In this document: one piece after another, positions 1 to 12,124 of the stretch
How the letters are laid out: the number at the start of each line of letters is the position of its first letter
Position numbering within the stretch: position 1 is the first letter of the stretch
Assembly: GCA_963383645.1 (NCBI GenBank)
Contig: OY726560.1
Span: 89,983,348 to 90,047,347 of the forward strand
Reading direction: 5' to 3'
DNA from: Muscardinus avellanarius
Lineage: Eukaryota; Chordata; Mammalia; Rodentia; Gliridae
Length of the DNA stretch: 64,000 nt
Notes under the pieces: generated by a model
Told to the model about the DNA's origin: nothing
Database searches by the model: none
The model's input: only the letters and a program-made list of their open reading frames with translations
Made by a program: the position numbers and the translations under genes

Positions 1-47
1 CAACTTCCCAGCTGTGTTTTTTGTTTGTTTTGTTTTGTTGTTTTTTG

Positions 48-250
48 CAGTACTAGGGATGGAACCCAGGGACATTCTACCTCCGAGCTACATCCCCAAC
101 CCTATTTTTTTATTCTTTATTTTGGAACAGGGCCTCACTAAGTTGCAACAGACCTCACTAAAGAGTAGCTGAGGATGTCTGCAAACCATGATCCTCCTGT
201 CTCAGCCTCCCAAATGTTGGGATAACAAGCATGCGTCACCATGCCCAGCT
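48..250 (-). repeat. B1-dID SINE
   Basis: Reverse-oriented dimeric SINE. The ID part (gtactagggatggaaccc...gctacatccccaaccc) comes first on the plus strand, then the linker, then the B1 part ending gcatgcgtcaccatgcccagc. It lies in the 3' flank or 3' UTR of CAMK2G, in gene-sense orientation. Confidence 0.85.
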
Positions 251-494
251 CTCTTTCCTTCTTCTTCTTCTTTTTTATTTATTATTTTTTTATTTTTTAT
301 TTTTTTGGTGGGTCTGGGGATGGAACCCAGAGGCATTTGACCACTGAGCTACATCTCCTGCCCTATTTTTAATTCTTTATTTTGATACAGGGTCTCAATG
401 AGTTGCAGAGGGCCTTACTAAGCAGCTGAGGCTGCCTGCGAACCGTGATCCTCCAGTCTCAGCCTCCTGAATGCTGGGTCTCTCTTTCCTTCTT
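250..494 (-). repeat. B1-dID SINE with target-site duplication
   Basis: A second reverse-oriented copy, running from about 264 to 480. It is bracketed by the 14-bp direct repeat tctctttccttctt at 250-263 and 481-494. The T/TTA-rich stretch at 266-305 is its tail. The B1 end is truncated. Confidence 0.8.
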
Positions 495-748
495 TTTGAC
501 AACTAAAGAAACAGACTTAGCGAGGAGAGGTGACATGTCTATATGTATGTATCCAATTTGGAGCCACGGAACTAGACTCAAGTTTGATTTCAGAGTATAA
601 CTTATTACATTTGCACTGCTCAGACTTTGCCATGTCCCTGGATGGCCTGCTCCCTGAGTGTCGCCTCCTAGCCTCCTCTTCCTCCTCTGACCCCCCTGTG
701 CCAGCCCCCCTCAGCCCCTTCCCCCTCCAGGTGCACCTGTGGCTGAGC
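495..748 (-). other. CAMK2G: CAMK2G 3' UTR start and/or downstream flank
   Basis: Non-repetitive sequence just after the stop codon. The first 12 nt after TGA (748-737 read on minus, GCTCAGCCACAG) look like the start of the CAMK2G 3' UTR. They are followed at once by GTGCAC, so an intron may begin at 736. Beyond that the minus strand is G-rich (about 660-735) and then AT-rich. I see no AATAAA in the unique part; those present lie inside the neighbouring SINEs and are not reliable. Confidence 0.55.
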
Positions 749-1190
<442 letters not shown>

Positions 1191-1191
1191 T

Positions 1192-1242
<51 letters not shown>

Positions 1243-2118
1243 CCCAGGGGCATTCTACCTCTGAGCTACACCTTTAGTATTTTATTTCTTATTTGGAAAC
1301 AGGGTCTTGCTAAGTTGTTTAGGCTATCTTCAAACCTATGAACCTCCTGTCTCTGCCTCCCAAGTACTGGGATTACAGATGCACAGATGTGTACCACAAT
1401 ACCCAGCTAGCAGTTACTCTTTTTTTATTTTTATTTTTTTATTTGGAAACAGGGTCTCTTAAGCCAGCACGGCTGGCTTCGAACCTGCACGATCCTCCTG
1501 TCTCCACCTCCCAAGTGCGAGGATTACAAACCTGCACCACCACGCCCGGCCTTTTTTTTTCTTCTGATACTAGAAATTAAACCCAGAAGTATTCCACCTT
1601 TAAGCTACCCCACCCCCCACCCCAACAAAGTCTCATAAGTTGCGAAGGATCTCAGTAAATTGCCGAGGCTGACTTTAAACCTGTGATCTTCTTGCCTCAG
1701 CCTCCCAAGTTACTAGGATTACAAGTGTGTGCTACCACACCCAGTTTAGCAGCTACTCTTTTTTTTTTTTTTTTTCCAGTACTGGGGATAGAACCCAGGG
1801 GCATTCTACCTTCGAGCTATAATCCTAGCCCTATTCTTTATTTTGAAACAGGGTCTCACTAAGTTGCAGAAGGCCTCACTAAGTAGCTGAGGCTGACTGT
1901 GAACCGCGATCCTCCTGTCTCAGCCTCTCAAACACTGGGATTACAAGCATGCACTACCACACCTGGCTAGAACAGCTACTCTTTTTTTTTTTTTTTTTTT
2001 TTTTTGGTGGCACTGCGGTTCCTGGAAACCCTTCTACCTCCAGAATACACTCCCAGACCTATTTTATATCTTTTATTTTGAAACAGGGTCTCTTGAGCCA
2101 GCAAGAACAGCTACTCTT
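1191..2118 (-). repeat. Array of five SINE insertions reusing one target site
   Basis: Successive reverse-oriented copies occupy about 1241-1408, 1421-1551, 1552-1747, 1761-1969 and 1984-2104. Near-identical forms of the target agcagctactctt stand at 1183-1190 (partial), 1409-1421, 1748-1760, 1970-1983 and 2105-2118. The copies at 1421-1551 and 1984-2104 belong to the short subfamily (gtctcttaagccagc). A (TG)n run at 1194-1240 starts the array. Confidence 0.8.
1194..1240. repeat. (TG)n microsatellite
   Basis: About 23 TG units at the 3' (tail) end of a reverse-oriented SINE. Confidence 0.97.
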
Positions 2119-2270
2119 AATCAGGCATTGTGCTGGGGGGTTTACATGTGTGACTTGTATTTCTTTGTTGTTATTATTTTTTTCATTATAAGAAAGAAAT
2201 GGGTTCATGGAAATTAAGTAATTTCCTCATATCATACATTTAAATCAGGACCATGTGACTCTTTCCATTC
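2119..2270 (-). repeat. MIR-like fragment
   Basis: It reads tcaggcattgtgctggggggtttacatgtg, then an aaattaagtaatttcctca-like and tcaggaccatgtgactct-like segment. These match the order of an antisense MIR (gcactgtgct ... aagtaacttgcc ... ggatttgaac). Old and diverged. Confidence 0.5.
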
Positions 2271-2275
2271 TTTTT

Positions 2276-2349
2276 TTTCCTTTGGTGCTATGGATCAAAC
2301 CCAGGGCCCCCCATGCAAGTGGTCTACGACTGAGCTACATCCTCAGTCT
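2276..2349 (-). repeat. ID SINE monomer
   Basis: Complement of a full-length ID unit: tggtgctatggatcaaaccc, then catgcaagtggtctacgact, then gagctacatcctcagtc. It keeps the anticodon-arm region that the dID units lack. Confidence 0.75.
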
Positions 2350-3882
<1,533 letters not shown>

Positions 3883-3958
3883 GTGTAGGCCTCAAAGTCC
3901 CCATTGTTGATGGCTTCAATTAGCTGTTCTGTAATCTTAATAATTTCCTGTTTTCGCA
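3883..3958 (-). CDS. CAMK2G: CAMK2G first hub-domain exon (76 nt)
   Basis: Codes residues 434-459: [20 protein letters not shown] then DFEAYT. The exon starts at TG of the Met/Val434 codon, so its first residue depends on the upstream exon. It is GGC-ATG (Gly-Met) after the 114-nt exon and AAA-GTG (Lys-Val) when that exon is skipped. Acceptor cctccacag; donor GTGAGT at 3882-3877. It makes the long N-terminal helix of the association domain. Confidence 0.95.
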
Positions 3959-3964
3959 CTGTGG

Positions 3965-3999
<35 letters not shown>
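3959..3999 (-). promoter_or_regulatory. CAMK2G: Splice acceptor with 30-nt T tract
   Basis: On the gene strand the polypyrimidine tract is an uninterrupted run of 30 T (plus-strand A at 3970-3999), followed by accctccacag. It serves a constitutive hub exon. Confidence 0.85.
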
Positions 4000-4001
<2 letters not shown>

Positions 4002-5284
4002 ACCAATTTACCTACTGGACAACTTCCCAAGTGATAAAGAGCCCTCCTCAATCCTTCAGGGAGTTCCCCATGGTCATTTTGTCAAAGACATCCCTCTTCT
4101 CTATCTTAAAGGCCCTTGCAGGAAGAGCAAGCTCACCTTTCTTTCTATCCCCTGTGGCCAGTGCAGAGCCAAGGACCACCTCCTCTCCAAGCCCACCCTT
4201 TGGCTCGGTTCCCTGGCTTTCACCTCTTTCTCCATCAACAACCAAGTTGCAGAAAACACAATTATCTACCCAGAGTGTGTGTGTCCCTAACCCCAGCGGT
4301 TCAGTCTCTGAGAGAAACATTTCCCAATATGGCTGGTTTCACCCCCAACTTATTTCTCTCACTGGAAGGGGCTCAATCAGGTCTCATTTACCATCCCCAT
4401 TTTCAGCCCTCATTCAGTGGTCCAGAACCTAGCGTTGGGCTACAGCTAGTCTGAGAGCAGAGTCTAGCTGAGGATGAAGGCTCCAAAGGGTGATCAAAGC
4501 GCTCTTTACCTTGCTCATCTCCCCTACAGGGCTTTTCTGGGATAAGGGAGCTTAGAGCTGTAAAAACTTTCAACAGCCTCCTACCCAAGAGATGGCTCCT
4601 TTTACCCTGAACATGCCTTGGAAAAGCTACAAATCTCCTATCATCTCTCAAGCCAAGATATATCCCTCAAGGAAAGCAAGACAAGGCTCAGAATGACAGG
4701 GAGGAAGAGTTGATGTCTTCAGAGCCTCCCTCCTCACCCCATGCCCCAGCCAAGGGACAACTGGTGCCAGCAGCTCTCCTGGGTGGTGTGCTTACAAGGA
4801 GCTCCACCATTAGCAGGGGTGCCACCAGGACAAGGGGCACTTGACGGAGCTCAGGCTAACCATGACTGTAGCCCCTGCTGGCCCAGGCCACAAACCTTTT
4901 CTCATGGGAGTGGAGGCTGCAAGATAAATGTGAGCATTAGAACTGTCCCAGCCTGGCATAGCTGGGCTAGCATAGCCAAGAGGCCCACCGGGGAGGGGGT
5001 GGCCCAGCCACAGGTGCAACCAGGAGGGGGCCCACAGCCACCACCGTTGGGTGAGCAAGCAGCAGGTTAGGGAACCAGTGAGTTCTAGTCCCTTTCTAAG
5101 GAAGCAAGAAGGCTCAGCCACACAGCACACAGCCCTTCTCCAACCACACCAAATACATCTGGAGGACCTGCCTGGGGTCCTGTGGGTGAAGAGGATTGTT
5201 TAGAAACTGCAAGGATAGAGGGTGGGAAGAAAAGAAGCAAAGAGAGGCATCCTTTAACACAAACAAAACTAAAACTATAAATTC
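4000..5284. other. Unique intron sequence, no gene seen
   Basis: Intron between the 114-nt variable exon and the first hub exon. Open frames of up to 133 codons overlap in several frames on both strands, with no recognisable product. Confidence 0.6.
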
Positions 5285-5500
5285 AAACTGCCATTAACGC
5301 TGCAGGGCACTGTGTGGAGACCTTCTACTCTCATTTAGTTTTCCTAACAATGCTAGAGATAGATGCCATTTTCTCCCTTTACAGATAAGAAAACTAAAGC
5401 TGTGGAAAGCTAAGCGACCTCACACACCTTTGAAGTTAGTGTAGCTGGGGTTTAAACTCACCAGCCTCACCCTAAATCTGCTGCTCTTAATATATGACAT
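5285..5500 (-). repeat. MIR fragment
   Basis: The order gggcactgtgtggagacctt, ctctcatttagttttcctaa, ttacagataagaaaactaaag, aagctaagcgacctcacac and ctggggtttaaactcac is that of an antisense MIR. Confidence 0.7.
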
Positions 5501-5873
5501 TACCCTGAAAACAATTCCTGAGCTATTTAAATTTTACTAATGTCCCCACTCCAACCCCCCATGGACCCCATTTCTGACTTTATCCCCCTTTTTGGCTGCT
5601 GCTGAGGCAGGACCCACTGCACATCCCAGTGGCCTTTGACTCCCTCCCTCCACACCACGTTTTCCCACCCACCCACTCTTCTGTATTTCTTTGGGGCCCC
5701 TGCCTGACATTAATGGTGCCTCCAGCTATTCCCCCATCCCTGGCAGAAGCTGTGCTCCTGAAGCTGACTAAGATACTCAGCTGGGCTGGGCTGACAGCTC
5801 TGGAGGGGATCCCTGAGGGGCTTTGGGATGAGCCAGGAAATGGGAAGCCAGAATGTGCCTCCCTCACACTTAC

Positions 5874-5987
5874 TGCCTGAGGAGCAGAGAGAAGGCTGGG
5901 GCTGCATGCCTGCAGAGGGGGCTGTTCTGTCCCGGGAGCTCCGTCCTTCAGGCATCGAGCTGCCATTCCCAGTGCGGAGCGGGGCAG
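5874..5987 (-). CDS. CAMK2G: CAMK2G variable exon (114 nt, Ser/Arg/Pro-rich)
   Basis: Codes residues 396-433: [20 protein letters not shown] then [18 protein letters not shown]. The acceptor gctag ends at 5988 and the donor is GTAAGT at 5873-5868. It is a phase 1-1 exon, so skipping it keeps frame. It lengthens the flexible linker between kinase and hub, which affects holoenzyme packing and calmodulin sensitivity in this family. Compared with the human sequence as I remember it, Met407 replaces Val and Gly433 replaces Ala. The surrounding DNA is GC-rich with several overlapping shadow frames. Confidence 0.94.
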
Positions 5988-7149
5988 CTAGCCAGCCAGG
6001 GCAGGGCAGGGCAAGGCAGAGCAGCCAAAACAAACAGAACAAGGCAGGTGAGCGAGCAAGCCGGACAGGACCCGAGTCCGTGGCACTGCAGAGCCGGGGC
6101 AAGGTGATGCCTCAGGCTGCGGTGGACGCTGGAGCACATCCCGTTCCGCTGCCTCTGCCAGAGAGGCCCCCCAGTGGGAGCACCTGGAAGGTGCACAGAT
6201 CTGGGCTTGTAGCTCCCAGATAAGCCTCAAAACAGCCTGGACAAGGAGCCCTGCTCCTAGGAAAGATGTTTGAGGGGCGGGGCTATGAGGTCAAAAGCCC
6301 AGTAATGACAGTGCCTCCTATTCTGCCAGGACTGCCAAACAGAATTGATCTGATCTGACTCCCAGCAGCCCTGGTGGTACTTACTATTTTTTACAATGCC
6401 TATTTTTTATGCTTTCAAATTTCTTTGGTTGTCAAAGGTTTGATGCCCTTTATTAGCTATGGGCATGCTCTCTAACTCTGTCCTACAACATCTTCCATCT
6501 TTTCTGATGGCTTAGGCAAAGGGCACTTACTGAAGGCAGAGGGAGCAACTCCAGGAATCCAGCCCAAAGAACAGGACAGATTCCCACTGGACAGATTCCC
6601 ACTGGTCTGGCCTGCCATGCTCTCCACAGGCCCTGGAACTCTGGCCAATCCCAAGCTGAGGTGGCCCTCACAGGACCTCCAAGACACACTCAAGCATGGC
6701 TCCACAGATATCACGTCAGTTTACTCATTCATGGTCAGGTCTTGGGCCTAGAGCAACCAACTCGTCCCAGTGGGCCCAAGACACTCCTTTGTGGCACTGG
6801 AGATTCAACTCAGAAGTGTTCTACCATTGAGCGACACCCCTGGCCCTTTTCCTACTTTTACAATGACCTGAAATGTCCCTATTCTGAGATGCCATTCCAT
6901 TCTGACCCTAGGTACAGTTAATTATTTACTCTAGACTTGGATCTAAGAAGAAAGAGGCCTTTTGCCCAGCTCAGCAATACCAAACAGGAGCCTCCTATCT
7001 TGACCCATGGAAAGTAGCTTTTATGCCAAGTCCTCTCCTGGATTTGAAGAGCCACCAATCCCAGTTCTGGGGACAAATAAGGTACATCCTATCAGTACCA
7101 ATGCACCTGGGCCATGGTGGGGCCCTTCCCCTCCAGGGCCAGCACTTAC
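5988..7149. other. Intron with one ID monomer
   Basis: Mostly unique, GC-rich near the exon (gggcagggcagggc repeats at 5999-6013). A decayed ID unit at about 6783-6847 reads tggcactggagattcaactc, then taccattgagcgacacccct. No gene is seen. Confidence 0.6.
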
Positions 7150-7198
7150 CTTTGAGGTCCTCATCTTCCGTGGTGGTGTTGCAGCTCTCTGTGGAGCC
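7150..7198 (-). CDS. CAMK2G: CAMK2G linker exon (49 nt)
   Basis: Codes residues 380-395, GSTESCNTTTEDEDLK, plus the first base of Ala396. Acceptor cccgcag; donor GTAAGT at 7149-7144. The exon enters in phase 0 and leaves in phase 1. It is therefore the only variable-region exon whose omission would throw the hub out of frame, so it should be present in every functional isoform. It carries an acidic Thr/Ser-rich segment. Confidence 0.95.
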
Positions 7199-7487
7199 CT
7201 GCGGGCCAAAAAGAACACGTTTCTATATGTTCAGGTCCTTAGGAGCTCAGGAGAGCAAGCAGAACAAAGCAGAGTATGGATTTGTAAAAGGTGACAGGAG
7301 GGTCCACAGGAGCTTCTACATACCCCCTTGCTCTCTGCCTTACAAAACTCGAGGTTATCACCCTCTCTAGTCTTCCCTAACTCAGTAAATGGCACTGTTT
7401 ATCCAGCCACAAAGGCTAGAACCTAGAGTCATCTTTGGGTCTTCTCTTTCCTTTATATCCTGATTAATAATACAAAATAAAACCCAT

Positions 7488-7690
7488 AGCCAGGTGTTGT
7501 GGCATATGCTTGTAATCCAAGTACTTGGGAGGCGAAACAGGAGGATTGCAGGTTTGAAGCCAGCCTTGGCAATTTAGCAAAGCCCTCCACTATTTAGTGA
7601 GACCTTGTTTTCAAACAAGAAAAAAAATTGGGCGAGGGGTGTAGCTCAGAGGTAGAATGTCTGGGTTCAATCTCCAGTGCCACAAAATAA
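7488..7690 (+). repeat. B1-dID SINE
   Basis: Full forward dimer: agccaggtgttgtggcatat, gaagccagccttggcaattt, A-rich linker, then ggtgtagctcagaggtagaa and the ggttcaatctccagtgcc end. Confidence 0.85.
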
Positions 7691-7699
7691 ATATACAAA

Positions 7700-7939
7700 A
7701 CTCAGCAGTTCTACTTCCAAAATAAATCTCATGTCTTATTTCTCTTCAAATGCACAGCTACAATCTGAGTCCAAGCTACCAACAGTTCATACCTGAACCA
7801 CTAAGACAGCTTCCAGGTCTCCCTATTTCCACTCTTGCTTTCTCCCCAAGTTCTTGCCCATGAGGCTACAGTGATCTTTTTTTCTTTTTTTGGTGGTGGT
7901 ACTGGGGTTCCTGGAAACTCTCCTCCGGGCTACACTCCC

Positions 7940-8004
<65 letters not shown>

Positions 8005-8490
8005 TTTTAAATTGGAAATAGGGTCTCTTAAGCCAGAGCAGCTACAGTGATCTTTTAAAGTGCAAACAAATTATATTACTCCCCTGCTAAGAACTGCCAA
8101 TAGCATCTTCTTATTGCCCTGCCTGCTTCTCTGGTCCTTGCTTAGCTCTGCTTGAGTCTGCTAACCCTCTCACAGGCCATGCCTCTGCAGCTGCAGTCCC
8201 CCCTCTGCCAGGCTGCCCCTCCCTCCCACCGTCATTTAGTTCCTAGTTCAAGCCTCCCATTCTGAGAGGCCCTTCCCTGACCACTTAATTAAAGGCCCTG
8301 TTCACTCTGTCTTTACTCTGTGCCACTTCCTTCAGGGCAGAGTAAATTATTGCTATTGGATTTTATCTTTATTTAATTACTGGTTTATCTCCCCTCCCCC
8401 ACCCCAGTAGATAGAGAATTTGTCTTGTCACCTCCATAATGAGAACTGTGGATGGTGTTTGGGCTCAATAGATACTTATTAATGTTACAA
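7700..8490 (-). repeat. L2 LINE fragment, interrupted
   Basis: Antisense L2 3' end. It runs through aaagtgcaaacaaattatat, atgcctctgcagctgcagtc-type text, cccattctgagaggcccttcc and atagagaatttgtcttgtca, ending tcaatagatacttattaatg. It is split by a SINE at 7881-8040. Confidence 0.7.
7865..8056 (-). repeat. Short-subfamily SINE with 16-bp TSD and (TA)n core
   Basis: The direct repeat gctacagtgatctttt at 7865-7880 and 8041-8056 brackets a short-subfamily copy (ggttcctggaaactctcctc ... gtctcttaagccaga), truncated at its B1 end. The linker has become (TA)n at 7942-8001. Confidence 0.88.
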
Positions 8491-8550
8491 AAAATACAGG
8501 GGGCAGAGAGGGCAAGTGAGGGAGTGGAGAACACTGTAAGGTGTGCTTAA

Positions 8551-8994
8551 GTTCTTTTTTTTTTTAGTGGTACTGGGGATTGAACCCAGGGGCATTCTAC
8601 CTTCAAGTTACACCCCCAGCCCTATTTTATTATTTTGAAGCAGGGTCTTACTAAGTTACAGAGGGTCTCAATGAGTTACAGAGGACCTCACTAAGTAGCT
8701 GAAGCTTGCTGTGAACCTGCGATCCTCAAATACTGGGATAACAAGTGTGTGCCACCACACCCAACAAAGTATGGTTATATTCTTATTTATTTTATTTATT
8801 TTATTTATTTATTTATTTTATTTATTTATTTATTTTGTGGGTCTGGGGGTGGAACCCAGGGACATTCTACCTCCAAGCTACACCTCCAGCCCTATTTTTT
8901 TTTTTTTTTTAAACAGTAGTGGGAATGGAACCCAGGAGCATTTATTTATTTACTTATTTTTACAGTACTGGGGATAAAACCCAGGGACATTTGA
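8551..8994 (-). repeat. SINE cluster with TTTA repeat
   Basis: Reverse B1-dID at 8551-8766, then (TTTA)n at 8782-8836 as the tail of a second copy. The second copy is truncated to its ID part (ggtctgggggtggaaccc), and further ID fragments lie at 8915-8994. Confidence 0.8.
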
Positions 8995-9112
8995 CTCCCG
9001 ATAAGAAAACCCAAATGCAAAGTGATTAAATGATTTGCCCAGAAGTTCTGAGCCATGATTCACACCAGTCTGCTAGACTGCAGAGCCTGGACTCAGAATC
9101 ACTAAGTTTTGT
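8995..9112 (-). repeat. MIR-like fragment
   Basis: The order gataagaaaacccaaatgca, agtgattaaatgatttgccc and gagcctggactc fits an antisense MIR. Confidence 0.5.
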
Positions 9113-9289
9113 CCTTCCTCAGAATGGAGCAACCTACAGGCACACATTACCACCAATCTGGCCTCTGCAAACACCTCAGCCCGAGGGTGCAGCCTGCAGG
9201 TGGCCATCAGCAGGACTGTTGTGACCTGGGCCCACCTGTATCCTTCTGATCCAGAAAGCAGGACACAGGCTCAAGAGCCACTTACTCAC

Positions 9290-9334
9290 CTTGATCCCAT
9301 CCGTAGCATTGTGCACCACAGTGGTTTGTGGCTC
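9290..9334 (-). CDS. CAMK2G: CAMK2G variable exon (45 nt)
   Basis: Codes residues 365-379, EPQTTVVHNATDGIK. It is phase 0-0, so inclusion or skipping keeps frame. Acceptor tctcacag; donor GTGAGT at 9289-9284. It belongs to the linker and has no catalytic role. The sequence is gamma-specific. Confidence 0.95.
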
Positions 9335-10454
9335 CTGTGAGAAAAGATAAAAAATTACCTTCCTGACTTGGGGACAGAACTAAGCTCTTCCCTGAGGGAA
9401 CCCACCCTCATTCCAGGACTCTCAGAGATCCTATGATGACCACTGAGGCCTGCCAGCCAGCCGTCCCCTCAAGACAAAATATGCTGCTCAACTGGAGTCT
9501 TAGAATACTGGGAAACCCTGGATTTAGGTGACAGCTAGCTGCTAAGGAGGACAGGTGTAACAGAAGCAGGCACCTGGAAAAGAGATAAGGGCCTCGGCCC
9601 CTGATTCCTCTTGGTTCTGAGGGTTCTTTCTACATTAGAGTGAGAATGGCAAGGGCCAAGTACAAGGAGGAACCAGGAGACTCAGGGCATAGGCTGGGCC
9701 ATGCCAACAGTGTTCATCAAGGCTTAGAGGAGGCAAGGACACAGGGAAAGGAGAATGACAAGGTTCCCCAAGAAGACACAGAATACCCCCTCAGCAAGCT
9801 GAGCCCAGGGAGCTGCCTACTTTGCCCACCTTCTGCCTTCAGGTATCCCCATGGTACCATGGTAGGCAACATGAGGTCTACAGGAAGTAGAACACCTGCC
9901 TTCTTTCTCAGGCACCCCCCTGCTAACTCTCTAGTTAGCTACCACTAGCAGAGGGAGTTCTGAGACACACAGTGCCCCTTGGAAGAGCTCAAAGAGAACT
10001 CAGACAGATGGGGTGCTCCAGGATCCAAGAGAACTAGGCAGCATCCTGAGGTGGGACACCCAGCTCTCCTCTGCAAAGGTTCTACAAGGGAGCTTCCAAG
10101 AACTGATGTACAGGTCCTGAGAAAGCTCCTACCCTCTCCTTTTATAAGCATCTCACATTCCTGGCCCTGATGGCAGACCCACTGGGGGGCCCCCTGCCTG
10201 GCTGGAGGTTTGACGGAGAGCCCTGATCACTCTTCCCCCAGCAGTGAAAGGAGCAGAAGCAGTGGTTCTGCCATGCAGGATGGAGCATGGCCAAGCAGGA
10301 CAATGAAGGGCAAGGGGACAGCACACAGAGCAGCCTGCTCTATAGGAAAAAGGAAAGTGACTAAGGAGTTGTGGGTGGGAGAGCAAGAAGAGGAAGAGGG
10401 AAGCAGCAGGAGTCAGCCAGGGGCAGAGGCAGAAAAGCTGTAGTCAGGAGGTAC
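9335..10454. other. Unique intron sequence
   Basis: Lies between the 45-nt and 69-nt variable exons. No SINE and no gene are seen. It holds a gene-strand TGCATG at 10277-10272. Confidence 0.6.
10272..10277 (-). promoter_or_regulatory. CAMK2G: Rbfox-type TGCATG downstream of the 69-nt exon
   Basis: Exact TGCATG on the gene strand, 178 nt into the intron after the exon ending at 10455. Rbfox proteins binding UGCAUG downstream of an exon usually promote its inclusion. That it acts here is inference. Confidence 0.45.
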
Positions 10455-10523
10455 CATGGCCGTCTGCAAGGGCGCAGGCTCTTGGGCTGGGCTTACGAGA
10501 CTGTTTTTGTTGTTGCTCTGTGG
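10455..10523 (-). CDS. CAMK2G: CAMK2G variable exon (69 nt)
   Basis: Codes residues 342-364: [16 protein letters not shown] then APLQTAM. It is phase 0-0. Acceptor gtctcag. The donor is ATG|GTACCT, which is weak (no A at +4, C at +5), consistent with a regulated cassette exon. It is a Gln/Asn/Pro-rich flexible linker segment. Confidence 0.94.
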
Positions 10524-11910
10524 CTGAGACAAGAAAACAGATGGTTTAGTTCCTCCAGATTCACCAAAGCTGCTCGGGTTTGACTCCCAGACCTCCCTTG
10601 GCCCTCCCCCGGCCTGGCCTGGAAGAGGTAGGCCTGAGTGGCCACTGTGCAGATGGGAGCAATGGTTAGAGATGCCTGGAGGAAGGCAGTATGTAGAGAG
10701 ACCCAGAGACCTAGCTCAGGAGGCATCCTCAAGGTGGGACTGGCCAAAGACGTTTTAAAGTTCTCTTCAGAAATCTCTGCTTATTCCAGATGCCATGTCA
10801 TTGCATGATCATACCTAACCCAAAGAAATTCAAGGTCTTCTTCCCCCTTGTACAGGTAGAAAGGACAGTGATTTATAAGAAAGCAGAACAAAATTCAGAA
10901 ACTCTGGATCCCTTCTCTGCAGGCAATCTCCTGCTGCCCTTTACCTAGACTCTGCCTTGCTTTCCCTTTAAAATACCAGCTTGAAGCCTGATCTGAAAAG
11001 GGCCAGAGCAAGAGCACCTGGTCTAGGAAATGGAGCCCACAGAGGAAAAGGATGGACTTCAACTTTGGATGCAAAATGTATCCATGGGCCCCAGAGAACA
11101 GAGACAGGGCTGTGCTGCTCACCTTCTGCCTTACACATCTCAGACTTGATCAGATGAGAGTGAAGGCAGAGCTCAAGGGAGGGCAGACAAATATCAGTGG
11201 GGCTGTGGCTTCAGAACCCAGCTCCCAGGAGAGAGGAGGACGCCCAGCAGGTCAACACTCCTAACAGCAACACAATCACCAGGAATATCTCCTTGCCTAT
11301 CGGGACATTACAGAGTGGCACAGCAAGGGAGGGGTAGGGGAGGTGGATGAGGAAGGAGGCCAAGCTCCTGGGCAGTGAGCCACAATAGTGCTCTCTGCCT
11401 CTGATGAGACCCTAAGCCTCGTCACAGTGGAGTCTCAGCCACTGAGGAACAGCCTGATGCCTGCGAGTTCTTCAATAAGCAGAGACAAATATATGGCTCC
11501 TACCTCTGTGTAGGGTGTAAATGAGGACATGTTGACAGCTTGATCATGCTTATTCTCTCACAGAACACACAGAAAGCCTCTAGACTGTCCTGTATCTTGT
11601 CTGAAGGCCTCTTGGACCATACCTGAAACCGTCCCCTCTCAGCTTGCTGTCAGTGGCTGAGACACCCCCCACCCAGGGTGAGGCAATGGAGAGCCGCGCC
11701 GCACATGAAGTGTTACAAGACTCCACCAAACTCTGCAGGCTGGAGAGGGGACCTGGGAGTAGTCAAAACATGAGTCCAGGCTCAGGGGCCACTTTGTGAC
11801 CTTCTGTTGGGGTTGACTGAAGAAGGCTGCCATGCCTACCAAGCCCAGATGATACCAAGACAAGGGCAAAGATTCCAGGGCACCGGGGTGACACCCAAGT
11901 GGCTCCATCT
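10524..11910. other. Unique intron sequence, no gene seen
   Basis: SINE-free stretch between variable exons. Only short open frames of up to 89 codons, on both strands, with no recognisable product. Confidence 0.6.
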
Positions 11911-12124
11911 CTTTTTTTTGTGTGTGTGGTACTGGGGATGGGACTCAGGGGTGTTGTACCTTTGAGCAATATCCTCAGCCCTATTTCTTAGTCTTTTTAT
12001 TGTTGAAACAAGGTTTCACTGAGTTGCAAATCGCCTAAGTAGCTGAGACTGTCGGCAAACCACGATCCTCCAGTCTCAGCCTACTGAATGCTGTGATTAC
12101 AAGTGTGCACCACCACACCCAGCT
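11911..12124 (-). repeat. B1-dID SINE
   Basis: Complete reverse copy: ggtactggggatgggactca through agtgtgcaccaccacacccag. Divergent, so probably an older insertion. Confidence 0.85.

Noticed and set aside
2276..2349. tRNA-like A and B boxes in ID units (also 20751, 35821, 36480, 43690)
   Set aside because: Derived from tRNA-Ala but with disrupted arms and SINE context. They are retroposons, not tRNA genes.
7835..8050. Frames with IYIYIY, VCVCVC, HTHTHT, DRDRDR or SLSLSL runs (also at 21597, 22477, 38304, 53145, 56698, 63081)
   Set aside because: Translations of AT, TG/CA, GACAGA and GA microsatellites inside SINEs, not genes.
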